A DNA stretch of 64,000 nt from Microvelia longipes (taxonomy: Eukaryota > Arthropoda > Insecta > Hemiptera > Veliidae), in contig JACMZG010000008.1 in NCBI GenBank assembly GCA_018340805.1, forward strand, positions 13,918,038-13,982,037. The letters run 5' to 3'. Position 1 is the first letter of the stretch. Each line of letters starts with the position of its first letter. Below the pieces are notes generated by a model, which saw only the letters and a list, made by a program, of their open reading frames with translations, was not told where the DNA came from and did not search any database. Of this stretch, positions 39,676 to 54,900 are shown in pieces. A program made the translations under genes and the position numbers.

Positions 39676-39912
39676 GCATTCATCAAAGCAAAATTTTGTA
39701 AAAAATGAGGAAGTGTCTATTTAATGATAGTACAAGGGTTTTAGTTCCTTTGAATGACAAGTCAATGGATTTTGAAATAGTCTGGTACTAACAGTGTCAA
39801 GTTTAAATGCAATGAAGAAAGAATGCAACTTTGGTTTATCTACTTATGATGCTCTTGGTATTCTGCATGATGATGTGGAAAATTTACTCAAAGAGAGAAC
39901 TCTTGTGTCTAG
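39676..39912 (+). CDS. TMEM94: TMEM94 first coding exon with probable 5'UTR
   Basis: The coding part is 39812-39912 and begins MKKECNFGLSTYDALGIL, matching the GLSTxxAL block near the N-terminus of vertebrate TMEM94. In the same frame a TGA sits about 60 nt upstream, so this ATG is the likely start. A TTTTTATTTAATAG sequence ending at 39675 is a plausible acceptor, which would make 39676-39811 untranslated and imply an unlocated non-coding first exon upstream. The donor is AG|GTAACT. Confidence 0.75.
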
Positions 39913-42900
39913 GTAACTAACTTTATACTTCTTAATTTATTTTAGGATTAATATTTCAATATGGATAATACTCTATGTGATTCTCTTGAACATTATTATA
40001 TTTTATATAATGTTATATTATTATGATGTTTAGGTTTTTTTTCTCACTTAGAAAGTAGTTAATTGTAGAGCGGACACTGTGTGCCAAGTTTCTACAATTT
40101 TACATTTCTTTTTTTTATTTTATAATTATCTGGACAGAAAACGGCGAACAATACTGCACGTGTCTAGAACTATTGATTTCTGTAGAGTTGTATAAATGTT
40201 ATCAGGGTGATTTAAATGTTTTAAATATTATTATTATTTATTATTATATTATTATTATTATTATAATATAATATTATATCATTATTATATTTCCCTCTAT
40301 TAACTTTCTTTTATTTTTATTTTATAATTACTACTATTTTTGATTTGTTTTTTCTAAGCCTTTGTTTAATAATTTAAATTTGTATGTAGTTTACAGTATA
40401 CCAAATTTATGTTTTATCAGTTTTTTTAATCTTTCAACAATTACTTTAACAATTTTAGTTACTTTCATTTATTTATTTATTTTTTTATCATCTTTTTTTA
40501 TTAAATTTGATTTGATTTATTTTTTTTTATTATATTTATCTATTTCTTTTAAGTTTTTCTCTCATCATTAGTTGCTATTTGTTGGAATGTATGTATGTAT
40601 TAATGTTAAGCAACTGCTATATTCATAATGATCATTTTTTTTCCTTTTCCTTTTTAGTGTATATATTTCTTTTCCTTTACCATTTTAATAATTTAACATT
40701 CTTTTTTCAAAATTGGTTTAATCTATTTCTTTTAATTTTTATTTAACTTTTATATTTCTATTACAAATATATCTATTAATCAAGTTATTTTATTAGTTAA
40801 ATCTCTTTATTTTTTATATCATTACTTACTCTATTCTATCATCATATTTTTCTAAAGTAATTTTTGTATAATTTTCTTTTTTTCTCTCATATAGTATTCC
40901 TTTTTTAAATTTTTTATGTATTGCTTATGTTACCTTTTTGTATATTTATAAATGTTGTAAAGGGCCTGTGCCCGTATATTTCTAAAATAAATAAATAAAT
41001 AATATGAATGACCATTAGTCTATCAGTTATTGTTGGCTTGTCTTTGTTTTATGATTTTTAAATAACGAAAACACTGGCATGAAGGTTAGCAAGCTAGACC
41101 TTTTTCTTTAGAGTAGGCTTCGCTATAACTAAAATAGAATTTGCTAATTAATTTTAAACTAGAAAACAATCTAGTTCTTAATAATTCTTCCTTATGAATG
41201 GAAATTACTCAAAGGAAATGCTCTTATCCTCCTCCTTCCATAGTCTGTTTGAAATATTAACATATATTTCGTATAGATAAAAATGATACTATCTAATTTG
41301 TATTTTATGAATGAATGTGAATGATTAAAATGTTTCAGTTGGAAATGGAAAGATGTAAAATCAGTATTATCTCATGGCAATGTCCATGCTACTATTTCTT
41401 GGTTATCTGCTTCTATACTTGTTTCTATAGCATTAATGCTCATTGTATCATCGTTTCTTACTCAGCTAGATGTGTAAGTACATATTGTGTATCGCAATAT
41501 TGGATTTAGATGGTATAATTTAAGTGCTAAGCACATTTAAATGTATTTAAATGGTGCTTAAGTGCTTAAGCACATTTATATTATTATTTATGTATAGTCC
41601 GAAGTTAATTTAACTAAATTAATCTGAAACCAGGTGAGGACTACCAGAATATTGGTATTGTGGAAGTTCCTTAGAAAAAATAAGAGAATATAAATCAATT
41701 AATAAATTTCGCTATTTTTAAGACACACTGTAACATTACAAAGTCAAATAGACTAGCTTTAAACAAATTCTACAGTTTATTTATATTCCTCTAAATGCAC
41801 AAAGATCTTTATCACCTTTTCATATTTGCAGGTACCTTGCATACTTGCGTTGCATTCTTTGCAGCTCATTGAGCCATAAGAATAATATTTCCTTAATATT
41901 AAGTATTATCAGAGTTGATATAATATTAATGTAAACCATCTTAATATTAACTACCTCAGAGTTGATATTAACTTGCTTTTTTAAAAGCGATAATTTTTTT
42001 TATTTATTCATCCCTTTTGATTAAACCAAGTAAAATAATAGTGCAAGCGACACAGTTGCATCTACTGGATACTGTATGATGGCTGGTAATGTCATATCTA
42101 TTTCTTCATTGCTATGTTTAACTTATCAGGGAACCAATAGAGCCTGATGTTTTAATATACTTTCTGAAAAAAATAATTATGGAACTCTTCAAAAAAGACG
42201 TCTCTCTCTTAAGAAGAAAAAAATCTTTGAATTATAATTTATCTATTGTTTGTTTTCAGAGATTGGTGGTTGGTTTGGCAAGGGACTTGCATACTACTTC
42301 TAACGATTAGTAATGTTATCCTAGTACTCTGGGATGATAGACTTAGACGTACTGAAATACCAAATAAAATTATTAATTTACTTTCTTTTCTTAGAGGTTT
42401 GTTTGTGCTAAGAATATTTATACTAAAACATTTTAGTGAATTTTTTTAGAAAATGAATTCACTAATGAAGTGGGTGTGGGTGGCAGAGGTTTGACCCAGG
42501 TGTGGAGTGTGTGTCTAAAAATGACTTTAGGAGTCCTTCATAATTTAAAGTAGGGGTTTTATCGACTTTCTGGCATTTTTTAAGCCAAATAGCGTTTGCA
42601 TAAATTACATATTTTTAAATTAAAATTTGTACAAAAATCAATCTCTGAAGAAGAGGGTCTCTATTACAAACCAAAGAAGTAGATAAAGAAAGATGGTACT
42701 GGGATTTATTATTTGGGACTAGAAAAAGTTAGTTCCTGAGACCGTTAAGAGGAGCACTAGTATGCAATTTAGTAGTTTCTCCATGCAAACTACAAGATTG
42801 CGCTACAAGAAAACTACTCCTAGCTAAACACTGATTTATACACATATTTTCTTTATATAATAATAACTAATTTCAAGACGATACTTGTAATCTTCTTGAT

Positions 42901-45900
42901 AAAATAAAATGATAATCAAGAACAAAATAATTTCATGATACTAACATAAAAAAGTGGGAAGAATGTTACAGTAAGGAGGGTTAGTTTCAGAGCTGCCGCT
43001 AGAGCAGCGTGGCGTTTTCTTTCCAACTTTTTGTCTGACACTCTCGTTAACATTTTTCTAGGAAAAAGTTCTGTGTTGATGTGGACCTGTTAAGATTTAA
43101 TTTTTAAAAACCAAAGATATGAAACATGATTATGAAACTTAGCAAATATCGTACCTCATGGTCTATGTACTTAGTTAAAATAATAGTGATTTGAAATAAT
43201 AATATGAATTATTATAGTGAAGTAAAGTTTTTCAGAGAAACACTTTAGTTTAATAGAGTATTTGCCTGAAGGTAATTTTTATATTAAAATTTTATTTTTT
43301 CAGAGTGCCAAGAAAAGGTGATATGGGATGCTGATCATTATCCACATCTCTGTAGCCCATACTCTCCTTGTATTACATTGCAGTGGACTTACAGGGATCA
43401 AAGATTAGTCAACCTGCCCTGGTCTCTTCTTGTTAGAGGTGACACTATACTGCTTAGACCTGGTCAACCTTCACCTGCTTATTCTATTTCTCCAGTGAGT
43501 ATTTCATAAATTAATTTTTCTGTAATTTTTAATATTGTAGAATTTTAAATAAAGTAATCTTCCAGGGAAAAAATATATAGATAAGATTTTTTTTTGGCTA
43601 GGACTGACCGCTTCAATATCTTGGCCCTTAACAGTAATCACTCCATCCACCTGCAGTCACTAAATTTGGTTGAGCCCACCAACAAACCCTGTTGGAGACA
43701 CTTCCTAATTGAATAAAACAGTTATTATAATTGTTTACTTTACTATTTTATTTTATTATTTTAATTATTTTTTTTCTTTGGATTTAAATGTAAACCTTAA
43801 ATTTAAAATAGTGAGTTAGATTTTGTACTACTTTGTCCAGGAAACAGGGTGCAGACTCTCCTGTGGAGAAGTTTACTCTCCTCCTCAGAAACATGAAAAC
43901 ATCTCTCAACCCACTGCAAGAACACCTCTTCCTAATAAAAGGTTTTTTCCTTAATAATCATTATATTTAAATTTTAAAAAATGGACTGTATTTTTTTGGG
44001 AATTTCACAAAAATTTGTTATGATATTAGTCCCCATTTTGAAAATATTTACCATTACATTTTGACGTTTTAACGGCATATTATTTGATGGAATGCCATCA
44101 TGGCATTCTGAGGACAAGTGAAGTGAGTCAGACGTTGTGAAGAAAAGTACAAATGGTACCCTGTAATTTAATTGAGGAGGCAAATTATGTAAAACATTTT
44201 TTTAAAATAAATCAAAAGGTAGCTTTAATAAAGTATACCACGATTTTAACAATCGCTGTTTGTTATTATACTATTTCTCTAAAAATAAACCAAGTAAACT
44301 CTTAAACTTACCACAGCAGAAATAGGTTGTTGCACCAAGCAGTAATTAACTCCTTTCCTCGGCAAGCCTCAGGAACCAACTAAATAAATCTCTCGGCAAG
44401 CATCAGGATTTAAATAAGGAACCAACTTGACTGCTCTGGGATCCTAAATTTACTTTTCTCCCTTGGAAAGCTAATAACTATTTTTACCATTCCTCAAAAT
44501 ATTAAAATAGTAATATCAAACCTCACCTTTACCATTGAAATAAAACTGTGAAAGGTAACATTATAAGGTTATTTTTATGGTTGGAAGGGGGGGGGGGGAG
44601 GTGAATTTGTAACTTTAAGGATTGAAATATCTTGATCTTAATTAACTTGAAAAATATTTTGATTTTGATAGGTTTGTGCTGCAGGAAACACCACTTTTGA
44701 GAAATGTTCGAGAAGTGTTGGATCAGAGTGATAGATGCCCAATTACATGTTATGATAGTCAAAGATATTTAATAACTGTAACTTTATCACTTCATATTAT
44801 TCTTCCTGTGTTGTTGGTAAGTGAAGTTTGTTTTTAACAATCATTCTGATTTAGAGAAGAGTATTAATCGGCTATGTCATAATCAGTTTATTATAAGTAT
44901 TTGTTTATAATAACATATGAATAAAATAAAATTTTGGCAATTAAAAAAAAATAGGAAGTATTAAAAATCATTTAATACTTAACTAGAATTTGTTTCAAAA
45001 ATATTTTTCAAATGTATTTTGTCTTCTTAGGTATATCAGGACACTCATCTTGGAAAATTAACTTATTTAGGTTTTAATATTTTTTTAGGCTTAGATGCTT
45101 TTTTAACTAAACTCAACACATTTTTAATACAGCTCAATAAACATTGAAATTTTACCAGTTTGGATAGCACTGTAATATAGTTAATTTGCAAACAGGCTAA
45201 ATCCCTTCACAGTTAATTATTCAATAAGACTAAACTATAAACTTGTAATTTATTTGAAAAATCAGGTACAGAGTACCTCAGAACTTTCCCTCATTACATC
45301 GAATTCACTGTGTTCATCCTTCCAGCTTTGGACTCGTTTGCTCGTCCTTATAATATACAAGTTGTTAAATTTATCCTGCATAACGTCTTCAGACTCGCTT
45401 CTGATAGTAAATAGATTTGTTTCATTCCCAGAGTTTACCCATTCAGGCACTGACCACGCTCGATGTTGCTTAAATTTTATGTTCCACCAAAAATCATGGA
45501 TATACTTGTCATATTAAAACAAAACTTAGTGTACTTATTTATTAACTAAATTTTAAGTCAATTGGATTATTTACTAATTTTTTAATAACGTATACAAGTC
45601 ATTTGATAAAAATTTAACTAATGCTGATAATGAGATGAAACTTGGCACACATGTTATTCTTTTACATAGCTAAATGCGTGCCAAATTTCAATAAATCTGA
45701 TTGCATAATTTTTTCGCGTTTTATGATTTTTCGACATTGTTGCTGAGTCATTTTTGCAGGTTAATGACTTCATTAAAATCTATTTTCGAATAGCATAACT
45801 TCAGCAGTAGACTGATTTTTGTTCAATGTTTATACTCTCTTGTATAAATACACTGGGAGCTACAGTGATAACAGACACACCCTTACAGACCGACAAATTT

Positions 45901-48900
45901 GTGTAAACCACTCTGGAGGCCTTAAAAACACCTGAAATGGATAATTCTGGTGTCATACCAGTGTCGGATTTTTTTGCAAACCCAATATTTTTCTTATATA
46001 CCTACGGTATAAATGAGGAAAAGTAATATATAAATATTTTTAATAATACCATTTACAGTTATTCTGGTTATTTTAGGTTCAATTATGATGACCTGTATTT
46101 TTCAACTCTGTCGATGATTATCTTTAGATTGAAGTTCAGAAATTTATTTATTGTTATATTATAGCCCAATTTTTATTATTTAAAAAATTATAAATATATA
46201 TAATTAAAAAACTGGTTTAACAAAATATTTATGTGGTTTATTGTTTCAAGGCATGCAACGTGTTAATTAACATAGTGTGGTATTTGTACGCTGGTGAATG
46301 GAATCTTAGTGGACACTGGCTCTCAGTATTCATATTACAACCAATATCAGTAGTATTGCCTTTACTACCCCTAGTTCTTCCTGTTGGATGGATTTTCCTC
46401 AATACTTTAGGATATGCCAAGATGTCTGCTTTTCTTCAGTCTTCATCAGTATCTCAGGTTCATAGTTTTCATCTTATTTTATTCTTTTGATCAAATTAAT
46501 CCATTTTGCTAATAACTGAATTTAGTTATTGGCACCTTTGTTATTTTGCAATTTTAACTAAACATATAGACCAAGAGCCCAGGGGTGTTTTGTTAATAAA
46601 AAGTGTAATGGCTGGAACCGGTCTCAATTTTTTGTAAATATCTTCCTGAACAAGGATCTGCAATTCTGCCGACTCGTATGGGATAGGTGTCCCAGGCAGA
46701 ACCTTTGACCCCTAAAGTGCGACTCTCTCAGAAGAGAGATTCATCCGATACGAGTCGGCTGAATTGCAGATCCTTGTTCAGGAAGATATTTACGAAAAAT
46801 TGATATCGGTTCCAGCCATTACACTTTTTATTAAAAAAACACCCCTGGGCTCTTGGTCTAATATAGCTAACTATGAAATAATGTAGGTAGCTAATGGTTA
46901 CATTAAATATTAGCTTGATTGGAACACTGAGTTATACTATATTACTCTATGAGTTGGGACTGAATTTAGGTTTAAATTTAAGAAATAATGATTGTAATTT
47001 TTTACCATCATCAGATTATCGTGCTGCCAAGGGAATAAGTAAACATTAGTTTAGAACTGTGACTGATTGTTTCAGTCAACTTATGTGAAGAGTGGTGATC
47101 CATTTGAAGAAATATCTATTCAAGAGGAAGGGGATGAAGACGTTGTTTATAATGTTGGTTTGCAGTGGTGCCAACATTTACTTCACACACTACTAGGAAG
47201 ACAGCATTACCTTACACTAACTAGGACTGTTAACCCTCTTCATGTCTTTGGATCTGTAACTGTAAGCCATTTTATATTTATTTTATTCTGTTCACTTATG
47301 GTTGTTGATATTTACTAGATTACAGATTAACTTAGTTTAACTTAATTTTGAACTTTTAACAAATTATATTAATTAATAATGTTGCTTGATGAGTAAGTAT
47401 GGATTTACCCCAGTACTGACCAATCAGATCGATCTGACCATAGGGCCGTTTCAGCATGTTGTTACCGGTTAGTAGACGCAGTTACTCTGTGGGTGTCTCA
47501 AAAATCAAGGTGGCTTTGCTTGTCAAAGTGACTTATAAAATGGTGGGGTCATTTGATTCAGGTTTATCAACATTTTTGTCAGCTTTACCAATTTTTTTCT
47601 GTTTTGGTCTTTTTTTCTGCCGACTTGAAAGAAACGTATATATCTTAATGTTACAATACATTGTTGTATGTTAATTTCAGTTAGTATAACTTTTACTAAC
47701 TATGTACTAACTATATTACACATGTATTATTTTACATTTTCCAACATGAAAACCATTAACTACCTTACCTTCAAAAATCAAAGTCATAACTTCAAAATGG
47801 CTGCCAATAGCAAAATGAACTTTTTGAGATCAGGCGTCAAATTTTAAATATGATCTATTGTGTAAAATTTCTGGTCTACTTTTTGATTATTTACATTTTT
47901 TTAAGTTTTGATATATCAGCTAAATGAATTAAAAAGCGCAACCTTTTAGGTCAAGCACAGCAAGACCTAAAAGTTGATATTTGTGCCAAGTTTCAACTTT
48001 CTGGCATAAACATAGCAGGAGTCATGCGTGACACTGACACATATTCTCACGTCCATACAACTCATGCACAGATGGATATCATGCTGAAAATCAGTTGAAA
48101 TGTCTATATAGGTAATTTTAATGGAATTGTGACTATGATGAACTCGATACACTTCCTATTGTATGGTAAAGTGAGAAAAACCATATTTCCTATGATAGTA
48201 TAAGAAATATGTTAAATAGGATTTCATATTCTTTTGTAAAATTTCTTGTTATAGGCTTTATGTTGTGTTGATAAGAAAGGCATACTATCCTGGCCCAATC
48301 CTACTGCTGAAAAAGTATTTTTTCTTAGGTCAGCTCCTATCAAGCCATCTGTCCCAAGGTATAAAGTTTAATTTGACTTTTTTAATAGATTTTCTTGAAA
48401 ATCATATCATCTAATGTATTATATATTGTTTGTTGGCTTAAATTACAAAGAAATGTGTATGAAATATGGCTGTTAAGTGTTTTTTTATCGCTTTAGAAAT
48501 TGATCATTGCTTTGTCTTGCTTGTCAATTAAATAAATTTCTTCACACAATGTTGGTGATTTCCATAAATATAAGCTATTATGATTTGAGTTGTAGAGGGT
48601 CTGTGATTTAGTGGTATTCATAGGCTTTTTTAAAACATTTCCTGTGTACATTATTTTTATAGACCATGTAATCTTATCAAAGAGCTTTTTTTATTTTCAA
48701 AACTTAGTGGACACTAAAATAGATTTCTGTAGTGTATAAAGTTCCTGAAAATATTTACTGCAATATAATAAAATAAGTTCAAAAGAACGTTTACCCTAAT
48801 TCTTATTCCTATTCCTTCATTATTATTTTAGCAAATATATAATATAATATCACCAATCAGATGGGTGGAAATATGACAGCAGAAGCTGTAGTGGGAGTTG

Positions 48901-51900
48901 GATTTTAAATGCAAAATTATTCAGATTGTGCAAAATATCCTTAAAAAGCAGTTAATAAAATAGAATTTAGATTTAAAATAATGTCTAAATATAATAATGT
49001 TTAGTGAAGCTGGTAGAGAAGACTGTGAAGATGATCTTATTGATGAAGATGCGTTTGATTCCATGAGCAGAGACCAGGAGCCTGAGGCAAGTCAGGCACC
49101 TCAGCCTCCTCTCATCAATACCCAGGGTACAGTACAGAAAGTGCATAGTTTAGCTTTGGCCCTGTTCTAGGATTAATAAAATTAACCACTCTCTTTCCAT
49201 TATTTTTTATTTGTTATTTAGTTTTCATTTTTGTTTTTCAAGTCATTATTTAGATTTTCTAAAAAAATTTGTTGGGTCTTAATATTTTGACATCCTATGT
49301 GACCTGTGTGCTCAAAACAAAGAGACTAATACTATTAGAGGGAGGATACAACAGTTCTTATCATTCCTTGGGTAGCTAGGTGCCGTAACAGTACATTGGT
49401 GACGTCATTTTTTATTTTTTCATAATAATTACAATTTCACATAAATATTACATTATTTTTTGACTAGTTTGATTTAAATCAAGTAAAATGAATTTAAAAT
49501 AAGTTTTAATTATTATCTATTGCATGTATTCTTTAGTTGTCTGTGTTGAATAAAGTGGTTTAATGTGGCATCACTGAAAAATGTCTGCCGTTTGTAGAGT
49601 TTGTGACTTAAAAGGGTTGTAGAGGGGTGGTGGAGTATCTAGTCTCTCTCATGTGAGACTATAGTTGGGTTAAGTACAGTTACGGCACCTATGGAAACTA
49701 TCTCACTTCCAGACCCCTTATCACTGTGTTAAATCAGGTTCTGTACTCCCTCTAATAGTATTAGTCTCTTTGGCTCAAAAGAACTAATTGTACCCCCTCT
49801 GCTTACTTCACTTTTATTATTTGAAATAGAGATTGTAGGCTTTAGCAAAGTATCCTATTCATCAAAGTATCCTGATGGGCATTCTCTAATTTTTTGTAAT
49901 TTTTTTTGTTTTTGTACTTCATTTTCTTATTTTTCATGTATTTGTTGGGGGATACCTCATTATTCTGATTTTAACAATAATTTATGTTACTGACCTGGTT
50001 AGCTATTCTTTTTGTAACTTAAAGGTTTACTCTCCCCACTAAAACAAATCAACACTATGTGTAAAATTTTTATTTTTTATTATAATGGGTGATAATTTTT
50101 TAAATTGGCCTTGCTTCATCAAATTTGTCATCTTATCTTGTTTTTATTTCATCATTATAACCTATTGACCATGTGATGTTCATAGTCTTATTTTTATCAC
50201 ACAAAAATTAAATTTTATTCCTAAAACTAGGGCCACAATACTTATCAGAATCTCACCAAATTTGGTGTACCCCACACAGTGCCTGCAAAATGCTTCTAGC
50301 AGCACAAAAAGTTTTTTAGTCAAGAGTAAAAAGTAAATTTCTGAATGTGATTTAAAAAATTGGAAGAAAATTTAAAGAAGTCTGATGCTAGACTTATCAG
50401 CATAATTTGCTGAGCATGTGTACAAAATTTCAAGTCTCTGCAACTTATTATGACATTGCAATTTGGGGAATATAAAAAAATAGCTCTGCCGGTAGAATTC
50501 CTTTATTGCTTAAGTTATCTATGGAGAAGAAATAATATCATGTCCTCTTTACTCTTCCTTTATGTAATTCATTTTTGTTCATGATTATACAGTACATGAT
50601 TATACATCTCTATTAATATTATATGCTGATGTCATGTGAATTATTAAACTATTATTCTTCTTTGTTTAGATACAGCTGAAGAAAATCCTGAATCGCAAAT
50701 TATTGGAACAGTTACTGAAGTACTAGATCTAACGCATGATTCTCTATCTCCTTTTAAACTATACTTTGATGATACGAGATGGCAGCAATACATGGGGAAT
50801 TTAAAGCCTCTGGGCCTTGCAGTGCTGCTCAACACGTGTAATCCACAAACCCATGATCATTACCTTCAGTTCTGTTCTCACGTCACCTGTGAAGCTCTCT
50901 ACAATGAAGATCTAGTTCCTGTCACCAATCGAAGGTCATAATATTTTCTTTGTTTTATTATTTTAAAGTATATTATTGAGTGGTTTGTTGTGAGCTTTAA
51001 CTTTTTATCTACCAACTTGTATTTTTAACTGAAATACATTAAAATAATGAATATTTCATCTACAGTAAAATCTCCGAAAATTGACCGAAATGAAAAGAAT
51101 AGAGGCAATTTCCCAATAACCAAAATTTTGGTTTCTAATAAAGCATGATTTTGAGACTTAATTGCTTCTGTAATGCAAATATTTGTTGTATTTGTATTAT
51201 TGTTATTATTTTAAAATCCCTGTTCTTACATTGAACCAACATTTAGATACTTTACTTTTTTTGTTTATATTTGTATTGATATAAATAAATAAATATAAAT
51301 AAATAAATCTTTATTAACATAAAATACAATAAATGCACAAAAGTTACATCTTCACTTAATACTATTTAAAATAAAAAGCCCTCATCAAATAGATGTGGCA
51401 TAGGTTTAATGTCTTAAATCAAATCTGCGCTCCTAATCAAATTTTATTTCTTTAAATTCTGAAATAGAGTACAAGGGATTTTGAAGCAATATTACTTTAA
51501 TATTCTTTTTAAATTCATTTTCATTTAATATTCTAATTTTTGTAGGCAGTACATTGTATAATTTAAGTCCAGCTTGAATTGAGTTGTACTTAGCTGTCTT
51601 TGTTAGCCTATACCTTTCCACAGAGTATTGACCAGTCTGTCTGGTGTAATAACAATGAATATTTTCTATAGTTGTTAAGGAAGTTCTAGCTTTATGTATA
51701 AATAAAAGAATCTGATAGCAATAGAGAGAATAGATAGTTAACATTTCATTATTTAAAAAATATTTCTTACAAGATTCTCTAGGAGGAATCTTTAACATAA
51801 CCCTAAGTGCTCTTTTTTGAATAATAAAAAGTCTATTAACACTGGGGGCACTTCCCCATATCATAGTGCCATAAGATAAAATACTGAAAAAATGAGCATA

Positions 51901-54900
51901 ATAAATGGTTTTCAATGAATTTAGAGACAAAGATGAGGAGGTTTTCCTAAGCATATATACACTGGTACTTAATCTCTTGGCTAAGTGTGTGATATGAGGT
52001 TCCCAGGATAACTTATTATCTATGTGAACACCTAAAAATTTAAAAGAATGAAGATCATTCGATTTAAAATTAAACATAAAATTAACAGTCTTATTTTCAT
52101 TCAATTTGACTTTATTAGCATTGCACCAATCAATTAAAACTTTCATGGCTTTAGATTTTAGTTGTTCTAAATCATCTGATGATTTAGAAGAAATGACTAT
52201 ACCGTAATCATCAGCAAACAGAAAGGCTGCTGCAACTAAGTGCCTCATTACTTGGGATATAAACAACTGCTTTGGTTAATTGGTATTTCATTGATAAAGG
52301 TTGTAGGTTAATGGAGGTTTTACTGTAGGTAATTTAAATACTTAACAGTTTAACTCTTGGATTAATTTTATGATTTGGTTTTCATAGAAAAAAAGTAAAA
52401 ATAGGCTTTAAGTGATAGACAAGTTTAAAATTTGTGTTTTATTTATAACTCGAAATTGAATGTTTGTGTGTTCAAATTGATGAGTGATATACTAAAATTG
52501 CCTGTTGGCGTTTCCTTGCAATTTACAAATACAGAGAAACAGGATCACTTTAATTGTGAAAAACATGAGATTTTTGGCATACTTGTAAACGCTGGTGTTC
52601 TCCTATTGATTTGCCTTGGAATTAAATGAGATAGATTGTTTTAGCTTCCATGTATCAAAGTAGAATTTACCCTTTCAACTAAGTTACCTAAAGGCCTCTC
52701 TTCCATTTATTTTAAATTTTGATCTTATCCATGACATAATTTATTATGTTCATGTGTGTTCATGTTCATGTGTTCTGTGTTATAACTAATAACACAGATT
52801 AGTTATTTTCCTTTTTCTCATTTATACTGTAGGTATACAGGAAAAGTATTGTTTGCACAAAAAATATGACTCTGGGATTACCGGAATCATCCTTTTTGGA
52901 TCTTCTGAGTGGTTTTTACAATATTATCTCTCTGTATGTATATATGTATCTGTTATCATTGTAGCTTCCAGCGTGTTTATCCTAGAGAGTTAAAACTCGG
53001 GGAAAAATCAATCTTTAGGTCTAGTTGTGCTTTCAGGAAGCAAAACTAAAGATGTACTAAAGTATTAATTAGGTGTTTTTCAAATTCTGTGTGCATAAGT
53101 GAAGCTTATCAAAAGTTTGGAGGCACACCATACCCAATTTTCAAAAACCTTTAATCATATAGATTTAACTTTTCTGAGACCGAAGTAATATCACTTTAAA
53201 TTGTTTTTTAAATAATCATGCTTTGGAAAATCATGACATTCTGTGGTTCCCCATACCCAATTTTTTGGCTTTGTTTATGAATTAAAACGAGTAGAATTAG
53301 AGTTAGACTGAGTTTACCAATGAGCTCACTGATTAATGCAAATCAGCTAATACCCTTTATTTTTTCTTTGATAAATAGTCTGTTGAGTTTTGGTTTTTTA
53401 TACCAGAAGATATTTAAGGATTATTTAAATTTTGGTGGAATTCAGCTATATTTTCAGCTGAAGAGCCTAACTGTGTGTAACAATGTATGTGTCAACACTT
53501 GAAATGATTGGCTTCTTATTATTTTCTGTTTATCTTTTCTTTTATTCTTTATTGTGTAAAAAATAACAAGATTAATGTTTCAACTTTATGTATTTACATT
53601 GATGTTTTGTTGCTGGTTTTGTGCATTTTGGTTTTGTTTTGATTGTTATGCACTCATTGATGTTGTTAATATTCATGTTTAAATAACAGCTGGAGATTAA
53701 GGTAATTATTATTTTATTTTCTTGTTTATTTGGGTGGGACATTTCTTTTATCGATTAAAAGAAATTTTTTACCTATTTACTATGCATAGTTTTATTCTCG
53801 TAATGATAAACTGCTGTGTTTACAATTTGAGCAGTTTAAAAAAGATAACGAAGCTAATTTTATGTTTTTACCTTTTTTACTTATGCTCTTGTTAAGAAAT
53901 GTGGCTTAAAATTTCATTTGAACTAGTCTTAAAAATAGTATTGTTTAAGCCTGAAATGTAGATTCATTTCAACACATTTTTCAAAAAAAATGTTGAAATG
54001 TTGTTTATTTTTAAATAAATTCTTAATATTGCTTAACTATTTACCATTAAATAAAACTATGCATTTTCAATGTTATTAATACAATTGTTTAATCAATTGT
54101 TTCTTAAGCTCAGGACAGGGTTCTTTACCAATGTAAACTTCGAAATTAAATTAAAGATTTGTTTGACTACTCTGCATGCTCTTTTTTTTTAACAATAAGC
54201 AACTTTAGTTAATTCTTATAAAAATAATAATCCAATATCCACTACTCTCTTATTTGTGTTTAAAGCACCATAAAATTGAAACTAAACCAAATTATTGTAT
54301 AAATAAAATGAAATGTCATAATTTTCACTTACTCTATAGTATGACACACAGTTAAAATCAGTTGACAGCGTGGGAAAATAGTGTTGGAAATCAATGAAGT
54401 TGGCCTGTTATAAAATTGTGGGTGTAGTTTAACATCCAGGTCTAACCTGCTGTGTTTTCACAGCAGATTTAACCATAAGAGAGTTATAGACTCTTTTACT
54501 GAAATATATTTTCAACTTATCAATAATTATACTGAGGTTCACTCTGACCTGAATTTTGAAATTTTTATTGTCAAAGTCCTTGGGGGTAAAGATTTAAACT
54601 TTCAAAATTAATATCATTTGATACTACCGAGTTTTGCAAAACATGAATAGTTGACACAATTTGTCTCTTGCACAATTATATTGTTTCAAAATTAAGTTAA
54701 GGCCCAAAAGAGAACTTAAAAATATTATTCTGTTTAGATATAATTCTTTAAATTTAATTTGTAAAATTAATTTTTTTAGTGATTAAGTGTTGAAGGGTGT
54801 ATAAAAAGATAATTGCTATTATATGAAAGAAAACAAGGAAGGACCCCAATTAAATCTGTTGCAAATATTTTTATTCTTGTCATAAAATAAAATAAATTCT

